Shown: positions 12,740-23,373, numbered from the stretch's first letter. The stretch is 64,000 nucleotides of DNA from Mycolicibacterium sp. CH28 (GCF_004745805.1 NZ_SRLQ01000027.1:19656-83655); one strand, 5' to 3'. Notes: a model not told the origin generated them from the sequence alone. Numbers and translations are program-made.

Positions 12740-13663
12740 CTAGCGTGCGTCAGCCAGCGCGTTGGCGCCGCCGACGATTTCGCTGATTTCCTGGGTGATC
12801 TGCGCCTGACGCTCGCGGTTCGCCGCCAGCGTGAGCGCCTTGATCAGATCGTCGGCGTTGTCCGTCGCCGACTTCATGGCACGACGACGGGAGGCCGACT
12901 CCGACGCCGCCGCCTCGAGCAGCGCCGCGTACACCCGCGTCGCGATGTACCGCGGCAGCAGCGAGTCGAACAGTTGCTCGGCGTTGGGTTCGAAGGAGAA
13001 CAGCGTGTGCGGGCCGGTGTCCGGCTCTCCGACGTACTCGACGATCATCGGTGCGATCCGCAGCGCCGCAGCGGTCTGCGACAGCATCGATCTGAACTCC
13101 GTCGACACAATGTGCAATTCGTCGACACCCAGGATGCCGTCGGCACCCGGATCATCACCGCTGTCGTCGGCACCCGACATGAACGCGGTCACCAGGGTCT
13201 CCGCAATGTCCTTCGCGTCCTCGTACGTGGGCCGCTCGGAGAAGCCGGTCCACGACTCGATGACGGTGCGTTGGCGGAAGTTGTAGTAACCCAACGCCTT
13301 TCGCCCGACGACGTAAAGCACCGGGCTCTTGCCCTCTTCCCGCAGCAAGGCGAACAGCTCCTCGGCCCGGCGCAGAACGTTGGCGTTGTAGCCGCCGCAC
13401 AGACCGCGATCCGACGACACCACCAGCACGCCGGCGCGCTTGGGATTCTGCCGTGCTACCAGCAACGGGTGATCCAACGCGCTGGCGCCCGCCAGCTCGG
13501 TGAGCATATTGGTGATCTCGGTGGCGTAGGGCCGGGCTGCATCAACCCGGGCCTGCGCCTTGGCGATCCGCGACGTGGCGATCAGCTCCTGGGCTTTCGT
13601 GATCTTCTTGATCGACGAAGCGGAGCGGATGCGACCGCGGAGCTCGCGAAGTGTGGCTGCCAT
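12740..13663 (-). CDS. atpG: ATP synthase F1 subunit gamma
   Basis: A 307-aa central rotor shaft. The conserved N-terminal helix ATLRELRGRIRSASSIKKIT and C-terminal helix RQAQITQEISEIVGGANALADA are both present, along with the VSSDRGLCGGYNANV core. It carries the extra mycobacterial loop (acidic, DDSGDDPGADGILGVDE, around residues 165-180) that is reported to help suppress ATP hydrolysis in mycobacteria. It begins 7 bp after the atpA stop. Confidence 0.97.
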   Translation of the reverse strand: MAATLRELRGRIRSASSIKKITKAQELIATSRIAKAQARVDAARPYATEITNMLTELAGASALDHPLLVARQNPKRAGVLVVSSDRGLCGGYNANVLRRAEELFALLREEGKSPVLYVVGRKALGYYNFRQRTVIESWTGFSERPTYEDAKDIAETLVTAFMSGADDSGDDPGADGILGVDELHIVSTEFRSMLSQTAAALRIAPMIVEYVGEPDTGPHTLFSFEPNAEQLFDSLLPRYIATRVYAALLEAAASESASRRRAMKSATDNADDLIKALTLAANRERQAQITQEISEIVGGANALADAR

Positions 13664-13670
13664 CGGTTAC

Positions 13671-15320
<1,650 letters not shown>

Positions 15321-15380
15321 GGCTTTTCGTCTTCCTGCCTTTGCTTGGGTCTGTAGAGGTTCGTTAGCCTGTTCGGCCAG

Positions 15381-16712
15381 CTAGTCCGGCAATTTCGTCT
15401 CTGCTGCAGCCAGCCGCGAGGACAGCGTCGCGTCGATCACCTCGTCGCCGACGGCGACCGAGAGGCCGCCCAGCAACGAAGGATCAATGTTCAACTGCAC
15501 CGAAACCGGGTGGTTGTAGATGCGGGTCAGCACCTGAGTCAGCCGGGTGCGCTGGGCATCGCTGAGCTCGGCAGCCGCACTCACTTGAGCGACGATCTCG
15601 CCGCGGCGGGCGACCGCGAGCTGGGCCAGGCGCAGCACGGATTCGTCAGCCCGGCCACCACGCAGCAAGCGGACAGTCTGGGCGAGCAGGGCCGCCGTGA
15701 TCGCGTTGGCTCCGCTGTTGTCGCGCAACACGTTGTGCAGCAACTCGACCCGGCCGTCGGCCGGCGCGGACGGATCACCGAGCAGCGAGGCCAGCTTCGG
15801 CTGCTGATCGAGGATTCGGTTGAACCGGAAGAGCTGCTCCTCGACCTCGTCGGCCTGGTTCTCGCGTTCCGCGCGGACCAGCAGTGCCAGCCGGGCAACG
15901 TACTCGATGGAGTCGACGAGATCGGACGTCAATGACCATCGCACCGAAGCCGCGGTGTTGAGCAGGTCCAGTGTGGTGTCGCCGACCTTGCCGGTCAGCA
16001 GCCTGCTGAGCAGTTCCTTCTTGGCGGCGACCTCGCCGGAGGCCTCCGCAAGATGCCGGGCCAGGATCGGCTCGCCGATCAGCAGCTCGGCCACCGAGGC
16101 GAGTTCGTCGGACAAGGCGGACAGCGCCTCAGGCGACAAGCTCGAAGACAGCGAGTCGAACTTGTCGATCAAAGCAGCCTGTGCGTCCCGGCTGGCCGAC
16201 CGCAGATCCGAGGCGATCTCGAGGGCGAACGCCGCGGGCGCCATGGAGTCCAGTTCGTCCAGGAACCGGTCGATGGTGGCGGACTGGGCCTGCGGGTCGG
16301 CGACGTGCGCGCGAACCAACTCGCCTGCGCGCCGAACCGACTCGCTACCCAGGTCCTGGCGCAGTTGCCGGATCAGCTGGGCACGCAGCAGGGCAACCTG
16401 CTGCGCCCCTTGAACTTTGATCCGTTCCACCTCGACGTCGGCGTGCGCGCGAAGCTGCTCGACGATCCGTTCGGAATCAGTCCGAGCCTCTTCAATGATG
16501 TGCTTGGCCTCAGCCTTGGCTTCGTCGACCCGCTGGGTGTGATGCTTGTCGGCCTCGGCCAACCGCTTGGCGGCCTTGGCGCTTTCATCCAGCTGAGTGC
16601 GCACCGTCTCCTGCTGGTTGGCCATCAGCCGGCGCACCGGCGGCACCACGTACCGCCAGATGATCCAGATGATGACCAGGAAGCCGATGAGCTGTCCGAT
16701 GAAGGTTGACAT
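15381..16712 (-). CDS. atpH: ATP synthase fused subunit b'-delta
   Basis: A 443-aa fusion typical of mycobacteria. Residues 1-170 are a b-type stator: a TM segment FIGQLIGFLVIIWIIWRYVV, then a long charged coiled coil. The C-terminal part is an OSCP/delta domain (VRAERENQADEVEEQLFR, RGEIVAQVSAAAELSDAQR, NIDPSLLGGLSVAVGDEVID). Together with AtpF it makes the peripheral stalk, and the delta part caps F1. It starts 3 bp after the atpF stop. Confidence 0.97.
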   Translation of the reverse strand: MSTFIGQLIGFLVIIWIIWRYVVPPVRRLMANQQETVRTQLDESAKAAKRLAEADKHHTQRVDEAKAEAKHIIEEARTDSERIVEQLRAHADVEVERIKVQGAQQVALLRAQLIRQLRQDLGSESVRRAGELVRAHVADPQAQSATIDRFLDELDSMAPAAFALEIASDLRSASRDAQAALIDKFDSLSSSLSPEALSALSDELASVAELLIGEPILARHLAEASGEVAAKKELLSRLLTGKVGDTTLDLLNTAASVRWSLTSDLVDSIEYVARLALLVRAERENQADEVEEQLFRFNRILDQQPKLASLLGDPSAPADGRVELLHNVLRDNSGANAITAALLAQTVRLLRGGRADESVLRLAQLAVARRGEIVAQVSAAAELSDAQRTRLTQVLTRIYNHPVSVQLNIDPSLLGGLSVAVGDEVIDATLSSRLAAAETKLPD

Positions 16713-16715
16713 GTC

Positions 16716-17240
16716 CTACCGTCCCGGCGCCGTTGTCGCCGACTCGCTGGAGACCGCGTTGGTGACCGGGACACCGAGGACCCGGCTGGCCAAGGTCGCC
16801 GACAGTGAGTCCACCGACGACCGTAGATCCGCCGCGATGGCGTCGCTCTGCTGCTTGAGCTGCTCGGCAGCCTGCTGCAGCACTGCGGCCGCCTCCTCGT
16901 TGGCCCGACCGCGCATTTCGTCGAGAACCTTGCGGCCCTCCGCCCGGGCCTCGTCACGGATGCCCGAGGCCTCGGTGCGGGCCGCGCCCATCTCCTTGCG
17001 GTAATCGGAGTCGGCGGCGGCTTCCTGCTCGCTGGCCTTGCGATTGTCGTCGGTGGTCTTGACGACCATCTTCTCGCGTTCACCGAGCACCTTCTGGATC
17101 GGCGGCACGACAAACTTGCCGATCACGCCCAGCACGATCAAGAAGATGGCCAGTACGAAGAAGAAGGTGCCGTTGGGGATGAGGAAGTTGCTGGTACCGC
17201 CTTCCTCAGCCGCCAACACAGTGACGCTGTGCTCCCCCAT
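16716..17240 (-). CDS. atpF: ATP synthase F0 subunit b
   Basis: A 174-aa protein with an N-terminal membrane helix (NGTFFFVLAIFLIVLGVIGKF, around residues 22-42) followed by a long Glu/Lys/Ala-rich coiled coil (RKASEQEAAADSDYRKEMGA). It forms the peripheral stalk with the fused b'-delta protein and starts 5 bp after the atpE stop. Confidence 0.96.
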   Translation of the reverse strand: MGEHSVTVLAAEEGGTSNFLIPNGTFFFVLAIFLIVLGVIGKFVVPPIQKVLGEREKMVVKTTDDNRKASEQEAAADSDYRKEMGAARTEASGIRDEARAEGRKVLDEMRGRANEEAAAVLQQAAEQLKQQSDAIAADLRSSVDSLSATLASRVLGVPVTNAVSSESATTAPGR

Positions 17241-17245
17241 GCCGA

Positions 17246-17497
17246 CTAGGAAGCGCCAGGCGTGGCGAACACGAACAGCGCCATGAACGCAAGGTTGATG
17301 AAGTACGCCGCTTCCACCAGACCAACGGTGATGAAGAACGGGGTGAACAGCCGGCCTTGTGCCTCGGGCTGCCGCGCGATGCCAGAGATAAGGGCGTTAC
17401 CGGCGATACCGTCGCCGATACCGGCGCCGATGGCGCCGCCGCCCAGGATGAGCCCGCCGCCGATCAGGGCCCCGGCGACAATGGTGGGGTCTGCCAT
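17246..17497 (-). CDS. atpE: ATP synthase F0 subunit c (bedaquiline target)
   Basis: An 83-aa two-helix hairpin proteolipid forming the rotor ring. GGGAIGAGIGDGIAGNALI contains the helix-1 Asp (D29 here, D28 in M. tuberculosis numbering). RQPEAQGRLF is the polar loop. GLVEAAYFINLAFMALFVF has the proton-carrying Glu (E62 here) followed by Ala-Ala-Tyr-Phe-Ile. The Ala equivalent to A63, whose change to Met causes natural bedaquiline resistance in a few species, is conserved. A very strong ribosome-binding site (AAGGAGGAAAAGGA) precedes the start, as expected for the most abundant subunit. Confidence 0.98.
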   Translation of the reverse strand: MADPTIVAGALIGGGLILGGGAIGAGIGDGIAGNALISGIARQPEAQGRLFTPFFITVGLVEAAYFINLAFMALFVFATPGAS

Positions 17498-17568
17498 TCC
17501 TTTTCCTCCTTGATTGCTGGTAGGACTCCTACCAGGCTGTGGGTTGTTCGTGGGTCGAACACGTCTTT

Positions 17569-18324
17569 TTAGTGGTGCTCCTCATCCAGTTCCATGGACT
17601 GGCTGAAGTACAGGATTGTCAACAACGCGAAGATAAACGCCTGGATGAGGCCGACGAACAAGTCGAACGTCTTCCAGATCGCGTTGGGCGCCCACATGAT
17701 GTAGGGCGGGAACATCGCAATCAACGCGACCATGATGCCGCCGGCGAAGATGTTGCCGAAAAGTCGGAGCGACAGCGAGATCGGCTTGGCCAGCTCCTCG
17801 ACCAGGTTGATCGGGGCGAGGAAGGCCACGTGCCCCTTCAGCAGCTTGACCGGGTGGCCGATCAGCCCGCGGCGCCAAATGCCGGCGGCGTGGTAGCAGA
17901 GGAATACGAACAAGGCCAGGGCCAGCACGAAGTTGATATCCGCGGCCGGCGGCTTGAGCAGCTCACCCGTACCGCCCGCGGCGGTCCCATACTGCACGGG
18001 CAGCACCGAGATCCAGTTGGCGATCAGGATGAAGATGAACAGCGTTACCGCGAGCGGCAGCACGAACGGCGCGACCTTCATACCGATCGCGGACTCGATC
18101 TGGCCGCGCATCTGGGTGGTGATGGCCTCCCAGAACAGCTGCACGCCACTGGGTACACCGGTCGAGGTGACCTTCGCGCGCAGGAAGAACGCCAGCGCGA
18201 TGACGATCACGGCGGCGATCGCCGTCGCCAGGATCGTGTCGACGTTAACCGTCATCCCCAGCCAGGTGGCTGTCTGGTGGTGGCCGACCTCAATGGCGGC
18301 CTCGGCGAGGATTCGTTCACTCAT
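17569..18324 (-). CDS. atpB: ATP synthase F0 subunit a
   Basis: A 251-aa polytopic membrane protein (about 5-6 TM helices) forming the proton half-channels. The essential Arg region SLSLRLFGNIFAGGIMVALI and the C-terminal FVGLIQAFIFALLTILYFSQS are clear. The ATG at 18324 (MSERILAEAAIEVG) is the start. The frame is open 29 codons further, but that stretch overlaps the preceding gene and looks non-coding. It begins 7 bp after the AtpI-like gene. Confidence 0.97.
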   Translation of the reverse strand: MSERILAEAAIEVGHHQTATWLGMTVNVDTILATAIAAVIVIALAFFLRAKVTSTGVPSGVQLFWEAITTQMRGQIESAIGMKVAPFVLPLAVTLFIFILIANWISVLPVQYGTAAGGTGELLKPPAADINFVLALALFVFLCYHAAGIWRRGLIGHPVKLLKGHVAFLAPINLVEELAKPISLSLRLFGNIFAGGIMVALIAMFPPYIMWAPNAIWKTFDLFVGLIQAFIFALLTILYFSQSMELDEEHH

Positions 18325-18331
18325 GGGGTGC

Positions 18332-18817
18332 TCAGCCCTTCGATGCTTCGTCTGCGGGGTCGGAGACTGCGGTGCCCGGCACGGTGGCACTGTCGTCGCT
18401 GTCATCGCCACCGTTGCGGATCTTCTTCCACACCGGCAGCGCCGTGCTCAAAACCAGCACAACTTGGAACAACGCGAGGCCAAAGAGGACGCCTAGTCCC
18501 ATCGGCCGGAAGATGATCGCGATGGTCAGCCCGATCGCGGTGATCACCAGCAGCCGGGTGGCCGAGTTCAGCGCCATCTTGCGCTTGAGCGGATGATCAC
18601 CGGCGGTGATCGAATCGACGGAGCGCTGCACCAGGACTGCGTTGATCAGGCCCAGCGCCAGACCGATACCGAAGAAGACCCCGAACATGATGTGGCCGGC
18701 CAGGCCGGCCAGGACCACGGCCAGCGCCGTCAACGCGCAGCAGACAGCGAGGAGCCGAACGGGCCGGAAGGCAACGGACGGAAACACCAACGGCGCGTCT
18801 TGCGCTGGCGTCGTCAC
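18332..18817 (-). CDS. atpI: AtpI-like membrane protein heading the atp operon (Rv1303-like)
   Basis: A 161-aa protein with four predicted TM segments (LLAVCCALTALAVVLAGLAG, IMFGVFFGIGLALGLINAVL, ALNSATRLLVITAIGLTIAI, LGVLFGLALFQVVLVLSTAL) and an acidic hydrophilic tail. Its position as first gene of the atp operon, size and topology match the actinobacterial AtpI-like/i-subunit family, thought to help c-ring assembly. Sequence identity across AtpI families is weak, so the name rests largely on context. The 247 bp upstream (18818-19064) carry no gene and should contain the atp operon promoter; I saw no unambiguous -35/-10. Confidence 0.85.
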   Translation of the reverse strand: MTTPAQDAPLVFPSVAFRPVRLLAVCCALTALAVVLAGLAGHIMFGVFFGIGLALGLINAVLVQRSVDSITAGDHPLKRKMALNSATRLLVITAIGLTIAIIFRPMGLGVLFGLALFQVVLVLSTALPVWKKIRNGGDDSDDSATVPGTAVSDPADEASKG

Positions 18818-19064
18818 AGGTTCACCTCAATCATGCGTTCGCGAGAGCCGTTCGAGTGATGTTCGCGTGTTTGCCCGCCGAGCGTATCGGAGGGCGACTG
18901 GCGCGCTGGAATCACCCAAGGGGCAGCTCCCTTTGTCGGTCGTAATTCGGCGCCGATCGGGCGTTACTCCGATGGGCCGGGCCGGCAACCCGCGAGGATT
19001 CTGCATGTCTCGGCTGGGTTCTGCCAGCACCGTACCACATGGTAGACGGCCAAAAACACGTCTA

Positions 19065-20267
19065 CTACTTACTGTCGTAAACTCCGTCGTAATCGTCGTC
19101 CCGGCGACGCAACAACGGGATCAAGGTGACCACCACCGCGACCACGATCGCGGCCAGCATCACCGCTCCGGTGTAGCGCGGGTCGAAGAAGATGGTGGCG
19201 GCCGCGCCGAAGGCGATGATGCCCACCCATAGGTAGATCAGCAGCACGGCGCGGCGGTGGGAGTGCCCGATCTGCAGCAGTCGGTGGTGCAGGTGCATCT
19301 TGTCGGGGCTCAGTGGGCTGCGCCCGGCGCGGGTGCGCCGCACGATGGCCAGCAGTGTGTCCAGGGCCGGCACCAGCATCACCGCGACCACCAGCAGGAA
19401 CGGCGAGAGCAAGGCGAAAACGTCCCGCGCGCCGTATGCGCTCTGCGAGATCGGGCCGGCCGCAGTGGTCGACGCGGCCGCCAGCATCAACCCGACGAGC
19501 ATCGAGCCGGAATCACCCATGAAGATCCTGGCGCGATAGAAGTTGTGCGGCAGGAACCCCAGACACGCGCCGGCCAACACCACCGAGATCACCGCGGGCG
19601 GATAGAACAGCACGTCGCCACCGTGATCTCGCAACAGCCCGACGGAAAAGATGCAGATGGCCAATGCGGTGATCAGGCCGAGGCCGGCCGCCAGCCCGTC
19701 GAGCCCGTCGACGAAGTTCATCGCGTTGACGATCGACACAGTCAGCGCCAAGGTCAGCAGGATCGAGGACACCTGATCGAGCACGATGGTGCCGACGCCG
19801 CCAATAGGGATGTAGAGCACGCTCCAGGCCACGCCCATGGTGACCAGGACACTGGCCGCGGTGATCTGCCCGGCGAACTTGGTCAGCGCGTCCAATCCCC
19901 ACCGGTCGTCGATCAGGCCGATGGCCATGATCAAACCTCCGGCGACGACGACGGCGGGCATGCCCGAGGAGTAGATGAAGCCACGGGTCAACGCCGGCAG
20001 CTGGGAGGCCAGGAAGACGGCGGCGACGACACCGAGATACATCGCCAGCCCGCCCATGCGCGGGGTGGGTTTGATGTGCACGTCGCGCTCACGGGGGTAG
20101 GCCACCGCACCCATCCGGGTGGCCAACAGCCGGACCCAACCGGTGGCGAAATAGGTGATGATCGCCGCGGTCAGACCGACCAGAGCCAGCTCGCGCAACG
20201 GCACACCGGCGCCACGATCGGACAGCGCGAGGAATTCACTGGCGAGGCGAACCGTTCCGCTTGGCAT
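19065..20267 (-). CDS. wecA: Decaprenyl-phosphate GlcNAc-1-phosphate transferase WecA (Rfe)
   Basis: About 400 aa and about 11 TM helices. It transfers GlcNAc-1-P from UDP-GlcNAc to decaprenyl phosphate, the first step of the linker unit joining arabinogalactan to peptidoglycan. Family motifs are visible: YPRERDVHIKPTPRMGG, LIDDRWGLDALTK, SIVNAMNFVDGLDGLAAG, FMGDSGSMLVGL, DKMHLHHRLLQIGHSHRR. I take the ATG at 20267 (MPSGTVRLASEFLAL) because the family resemblance (RGAGVPLRELALVGLTAAI) starts shortly after it. No good ribosome-binding site is visible, so the start is less certain than the gene. Confidence 0.93.
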   Translation of the reverse strand: MPSGTVRLASEFLALSDRGAGVPLRELALVGLTAAIITYFATGWVRLLATRMGAVAYPRERDVHIKPTPRMGGLAMYLGVVAAVFLASQLPALTRGFIYSSGMPAVVVAGGLIMAIGLIDDRWGLDALTKFAGQITAASVLVTMGVAWSVLYIPIGGVGTIVLDQVSSILLTLALTVSIVNAMNFVDGLDGLAAGLGLITALAICIFSVGLLRDHGGDVLFYPPAVISVVLAGACLGFLPHNFYRARIFMGDSGSMLVGLMLAAASTTAAGPISQSAYGARDVFALLSPFLLVVAVMLVPALDTLLAIVRRTRAGRSPLSPDKMHLHHRLLQIGHSHRRAVLLIYLWVGIIAFGAAATIFFDPRYTGAVMLAAIVVAVVVTLIPLLRRRDDDYDGVYDSK

Positions 20268-20311
20268 TGCAAAAACCGTACTGCACCTACCTGTGACCGG
20301 CGTAGCGCCGA

Positions 20312-20965
20312 TCAGGCGGTCAACGAGGCCGTGTCGGTGCCCAACACAGCGGCGATAGCCGCGGTGCTGATCGGCCCCTCCCGCAGAACGCGCGGGGTGG
20401 GACCGGTCAGGTCGACGATCGTCGAGGCCGACTGTTCCGGCGACGTCCCGGCATCCAGATACACCTCGACGAGGTCGCCGAGTTGACGCTGGGCCTCCTC
20501 GGCCGACGTGGCAGCCGGACGACCGGAGATGTTGGCGCTGGAGACGGCCATCGGACCGACCTCGCGCAGCAGTTCGATGGCCACCGGATGCATGGGCATC
20601 CGCAACATGACCGTCCCGCGGGCGTCGCCAAGGTCCCATTGCAGCGACGGCGCCTGCTGCACCACCAGGCTCAGTGCGCCCGGCCAGAAGGCGCGGATCA
20701 ATTCCCGGGCGCTGTGCGGAACCGAATACACCAGTCCGTCGATCGTGTGCCAGGAGCCGACGAGCACTCCGACCGGCATGTCCCGGCCGCGGCCCTTGGC
20801 GGCCAGCAGGCTGGCGACCGCGGCGCTGTCGAAGGCGTCGGCGCCGATGCCGTACACAGTGTCGGTCGGCATCACGACCAGCCGCCCGCTCTTGACCGCG
20901 GCGGCAGCCGCGGCGATCGCATTGACGCGCTGACTGGCGTCGGCGCAGTCGAACACCTGGGTCAC
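20312..20965 (-). CDS. L-threonylcarbamoyladenylate synthase, Sua5/YrdC/TsaC family
   Basis: A 217-aa protein that makes threonylcarbamoyl-AMP from Thr, bicarbonate and ATP for the t6A modification of ANN-decoding tRNAs. YrdC fold signatures are present: VKSGRLVVMPTDTVYGIGAD (KxR and PTDT/YG), KGRGRDMPVGVLV, FWPGALSLVV, GTVMLRMPMHP and GPMAVSSANISGRPAAT. The GTG start at 20965 overlaps the prmC stop by 4 nt (GTGA), indicating translational coupling. Homologous to Rv1301. Confidence 0.93.
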   Translation of the reverse strand: MTQVFDCADASQRVNAIAAAAAAVKSGRLVVMPTDTVYGIGADAFDSAAVASLLAAKGRGRDMPVGVLVGSWHTIDGLVYSVPHSARELIRAFWPGALSLVVQQAPSLQWDLGDARGTVMLRMPMHPVAIELLREVGPMAVSSANISGRPAATSAEEAQRQLGDLVEVYLDAGTSPEQSASTIVDLTGPTPRVLREGPISTAAIAAVLGTDTASLTA

Positions 20966-21960
20966 GCGGGCTCCTTCCTGTCGGGTCGGTCCCGGCTTCC
21001 CCTGCCCTCCGCCGGCGCTGGCGCGCCAACTCCGGCCAGGCTCGCCGAACCTCCCTCCGTCCTGCAGGCCGTCACGAACCGCGGCCGTCCCGCCAGATCG
21101 CGGTGCGGCGTGATCGCGGCGAAAAGCTTTGTGCCGGCGATTAATTCGACCGTCTGCTCAGACGTTGTGTCGTCGTGCTCGACGGCCAGCAGCCCCCCTG
21201 GTTTGAGCCAGCGACCAGCAAGTCCGACGACCGGTGCGATGACGGTCATCCCGTCTGCACCGCCGAACAGGGCGTGCGACGGGTCGTGCTCGGCGACTTC
21301 GGGATCCAGGTCTGCGCCAGCAGGGATGTAGGGCGGGTTGGACACCACGAGTTCGACCGTACCGTCCAGCTCGGTCAGCAGTCCGGGGACGGTGACGTCA
21401 GCCTGAACCAACTCGACCGTCGTCGACTCGGCGTTGCGGCGCGCATAGTCCAGTGCGATGGGGTCGTCGTCCACCGCGATCACCCGGGCCTGTGACCGCG
21501 CGGTCGCAAGGGCGATCGCCAGCGCACCGGATCCGGTGCACAGGTCGACGATCACCGCACGCTCGGGTAACCGTTGGGCCATCGCCCATTCCAGCAACGC
21601 TTCGGTCTCCGGACGAGGGATGAAGACTCCGGGCCCGACCTTCAGGTGTAGCGGGCCGAAGGCCGCCGAACCGGTGAGGTGTTGTAGCGGAACACGACGC
21701 GCGCGCGCAGCGATCGCCTGGTCGTAGCGGTGGAAGAAGTCGGCGTCGGGATCGGGAAGCGTGGCGAGCCGGCCGCGGTCGGTGCCGGCCAGGTGGGCGG
21801 CCAGCAGTTCGGCGTCCACCCGAGGTGAGCCGACACCGGCCTCTGCGAGCACAGCGGTGGCGGCGCCGATGGCTTGCCGGAGCGTGGTCAACGCTCGGCT
21901 CCCACCAACTCCGGTCCTCGCTGCGCTGCGATCCGCACTCGTGCTTGCCTGCGCCGTCAT
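20962..21960 (-). CDS. prmC: Release-factor glutamine methyltransferase PrmC (HemK), with extended ends
   Basis: It N5-methylates the Gln of the GGQ motif in release factors; its RF1 substrate is encoded just upstream. The Rossmann motif VIVDLCTGSGALAIALA and the catalytic LVVSNPPYIPAGADL are intact, as is FIPRPETEALLEWA. The ATG at 21960 overlaps the prfA stop (ATGA). Compared with the family, about 24 residues at the N-terminus (ASTSADRSAARTGVGGSR) and about 30 at the C-terminus (GGSASLAGVGAPAPAEGRGS) are extra, low-complexity and repeat-like. A later TTG start just before TTLRQAI, with GGTGGGAG upstream, is a real alternative. Confidence 0.93.
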   Translation of the reverse strand: MTAQASTSADRSAARTGVGGSRALTTLRQAIGAATAVLAEAGVGSPRVDAELLAAHLAGTDRGRLATLPDPDADFFHRYDQAIAARARRVPLQHLTGSAAFGPLHLKVGPGVFIPRPETEALLEWAMAQRLPERAVIVDLCTGSGALAIALATARSQARVIAVDDDPIALDYARRNAESTTVELVQADVTVPGLLTELDGTVELVVSNPPYIPAGADLDPEVAEHDPSHALFGGADGMTVIAPVVGLAGRWLKPGGLLAVEHDDTTSEQTVELIAGTKLFAAITPHRDLAGRPRFVTACRTEGGSASLAGVGAPAPAEGRGSRDRPDRKEPA

Positions 21961-23027
21961 GCCTGCTGCAACCGGGACTGCTTGTCAGCCTCGGCCAGCG
22001 CGTCGAGCAACGCATCGAGATCGCCGTCGAGCACCTGGTCTAGGTTGTGCGCCTTGAAGTTGATCCGGTGATCGGCGATCCGGTTCTCGGGGAAGTTGTA
22101 GGTACGGATCCGTTCGCTGCGGTCGACGGTGCGGATCTGGCTGGCCCGGTCGGCCGACGCGTCGGCCGAAGCCTGCTCTTCGGCCAGCACCTGCAGCCGC
22201 GCGGCGAGCACCTGCATGGCACGAGCCTTGTTCTGCAGCTGGGAGCGCTCGTTCTGGCAGGTCACGACGATGCCGGTGGGCAGGTGGGTGATGCGGACCG
22301 CGGAGTCGGTGGTGTTGACGCCCTGGCCGCCCTTGCCCGATGACCGATAGACGTCGATGCGCAGATCCGAATCGTCAATCTGGACCTGCTCGACCTCTTC
22401 CGGCTCGGGATAGACGAGGACGCCAGCGGCCGAGGTATGGACCCGGCCCTGCGATTCGGTGACCGGCACGCGCTGGACGCGATGCACACCACCCTCGAAC
22501 TTCATCCGCGACCACACCCCGTCGGCGGTGTCGCCTTTGCTGCGGATCGAGAGTGTGGCCTCTTTGTAGCCGCCAAGATCGGAAAACGTCTCGTCGAGGA
22601 CGGTCACCGACCAGCCGTGTCGCTCGGCGTAGCGGATGTACATCCGGGCCAGGTCCGCGGCGAACAGCGCAGACTCTTCGCCGCCCTCCCCTGACTTCAC
22701 CTCCAGCACGACGTCGTCGCCATCGTGCGGGTCGCGCGGCGCCAGCAGATCGGTGAGATGCGCGTCGAGCTCGGCGACCCGGGCCTCGAGATCGGGCACT
22801 TCGGCGGCGAAGGACGCATCTTCGGCGGCCAGTTCGCGGGCCGCCTCCAGGTCGCCCCGGGCGGTCTCGAGCCTGCGGTAGGTCGCGACGATGGGCGCCA
22901 GCTGCGCAAACCGCTTGCCGATCTTGCGGGCATTGCCGGCGTCGCTGTGCAACTCGGGATCAGACAGCTGACGCTCGAGATCAGCGTGCTCGGTCAGCAC
23001 GGTGTCAATTGCCATCGCTTGGGCCAT
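21957..23027 (-). CDS. prfA: Peptide chain release factor 1
   Basis: A 356-aa protein that recognises UAA/UAG and triggers peptidyl-tRNA hydrolysis. GGQ loop YRSSGKGGQGVNTTDSAVRI is present, and the domain 2 anticodon-like tripeptide region lies in VHRVQRVPVTESQGRVHTS. N-terminal coiled-coil helices are normal. The start is preceded by GAGGTG at good spacing. It follows rpmE and overlaps prmC by 4 nt, so the factor and its modifying enzyme are co-translated. Confidence 0.97.
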   Translation of the reverse strand: MAQAMAIDTVLTEHADLERQLSDPELHSDAGNARKIGKRFAQLAPIVATYRRLETARGDLEAARELAAEDASFAAEVPDLEARVAELDAHLTDLLAPRDPHDGDDVVLEVKSGEGGEESALFAADLARMYIRYAERHGWSVTVLDETFSDLGGYKEATLSIRSKGDTADGVWSRMKFEGGVHRVQRVPVTESQGRVHTSAAGVLVYPEPEEVEQVQIDDSDLRIDVYRSSGKGGQGVNTTDSAVRITHLPTGIVVTCQNERSQLQNKARAMQVLAARLQVLAEEQASADASADRASQIRTVDRSERIRTYNFPENRIADHRINFKAHNLDQVLDGDLDALLDALAEADKQSRLQQA

Positions 23028-23124
23028 CTAGCGTCACCTCTTCCCCTGCTCAACTGTGCTCGAACGCAGACCGACGCCCGGCCTCTCGCGGGATTCCGCG
23101 ACAGATCGGGCGTCGGTAAGGCAG

Positions 23125-23373
23125 CTAGTTGTCGGCCGACTCGGCGGTCTTCTGTCCGCTCGGCGCGGTCCGCTTGCCGTAACGCTTCTCGAAGCGGGCC
23201 ACGCGACCGCCGCTGTCGAGGATCTTCTGCTTGCCGGTATAGAAGGGGTGGCACTGCGAGCACACCTCGACGACGATGTGGCCGCCGTCCTTGGTGCTGC
23301 GGGTCTGGAAGGTGTTGCCGCAGCCGCAGACCACGGTGGTCTCGGCGTAGGCGGGATGAATCCCTGTTTTCAT
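23125..23373 (-). CDS. rpmE: 50S ribosomal protein L31 (zinc-binding, C+ type)
   Basis: An 82-aa protein. The Zn-ribbon cysteines are visible as CGCG and CSQC, so this is the zinc-containing C+ paralogue used under zinc-replete conditions. Core motifs are MKTGIHPAYAETTVVCGCGN and CHPFYTGKQKILDSGGRVARF. It sits alone upstream of prfA. About 138 bp separate it from the convergent-context acyl-CoA ligase stop (23512), with no gene between. Confidence 0.97.
   Translation of the reverse strand: MKTGIHPAYAETTVVCGCGNTFQTRSTKDGGHIVVEVCSQCHPFYTGKQKILDSGGRVARFEKRYGKRTAPSGQKTAESADN

Noticed and set aside
11347..12786. 479-aa open frame opposite atpD
   Set aside because: Same reason: antisense shadow of a conserved gene in high-GC DNA.
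20250..20286. GTG-CAG-TAC-GGT upstream of wecA, resembling the MQYG start of the M. tuberculosis protein
   Set aside because: It is out of frame with wecA and hits a stop after 16 codons. A frameshift is possible but unsupported; I kept the in-frame ATG.
20268..21029. In-frame extension of wecA upstream to 21029 (about 250 extra codons)
   Set aside because: It lies antisense-frame within the sua5-type and prmC genes, is Arg/Gly/Pro-rich with no homology, and normal WecA is about 400 aa.
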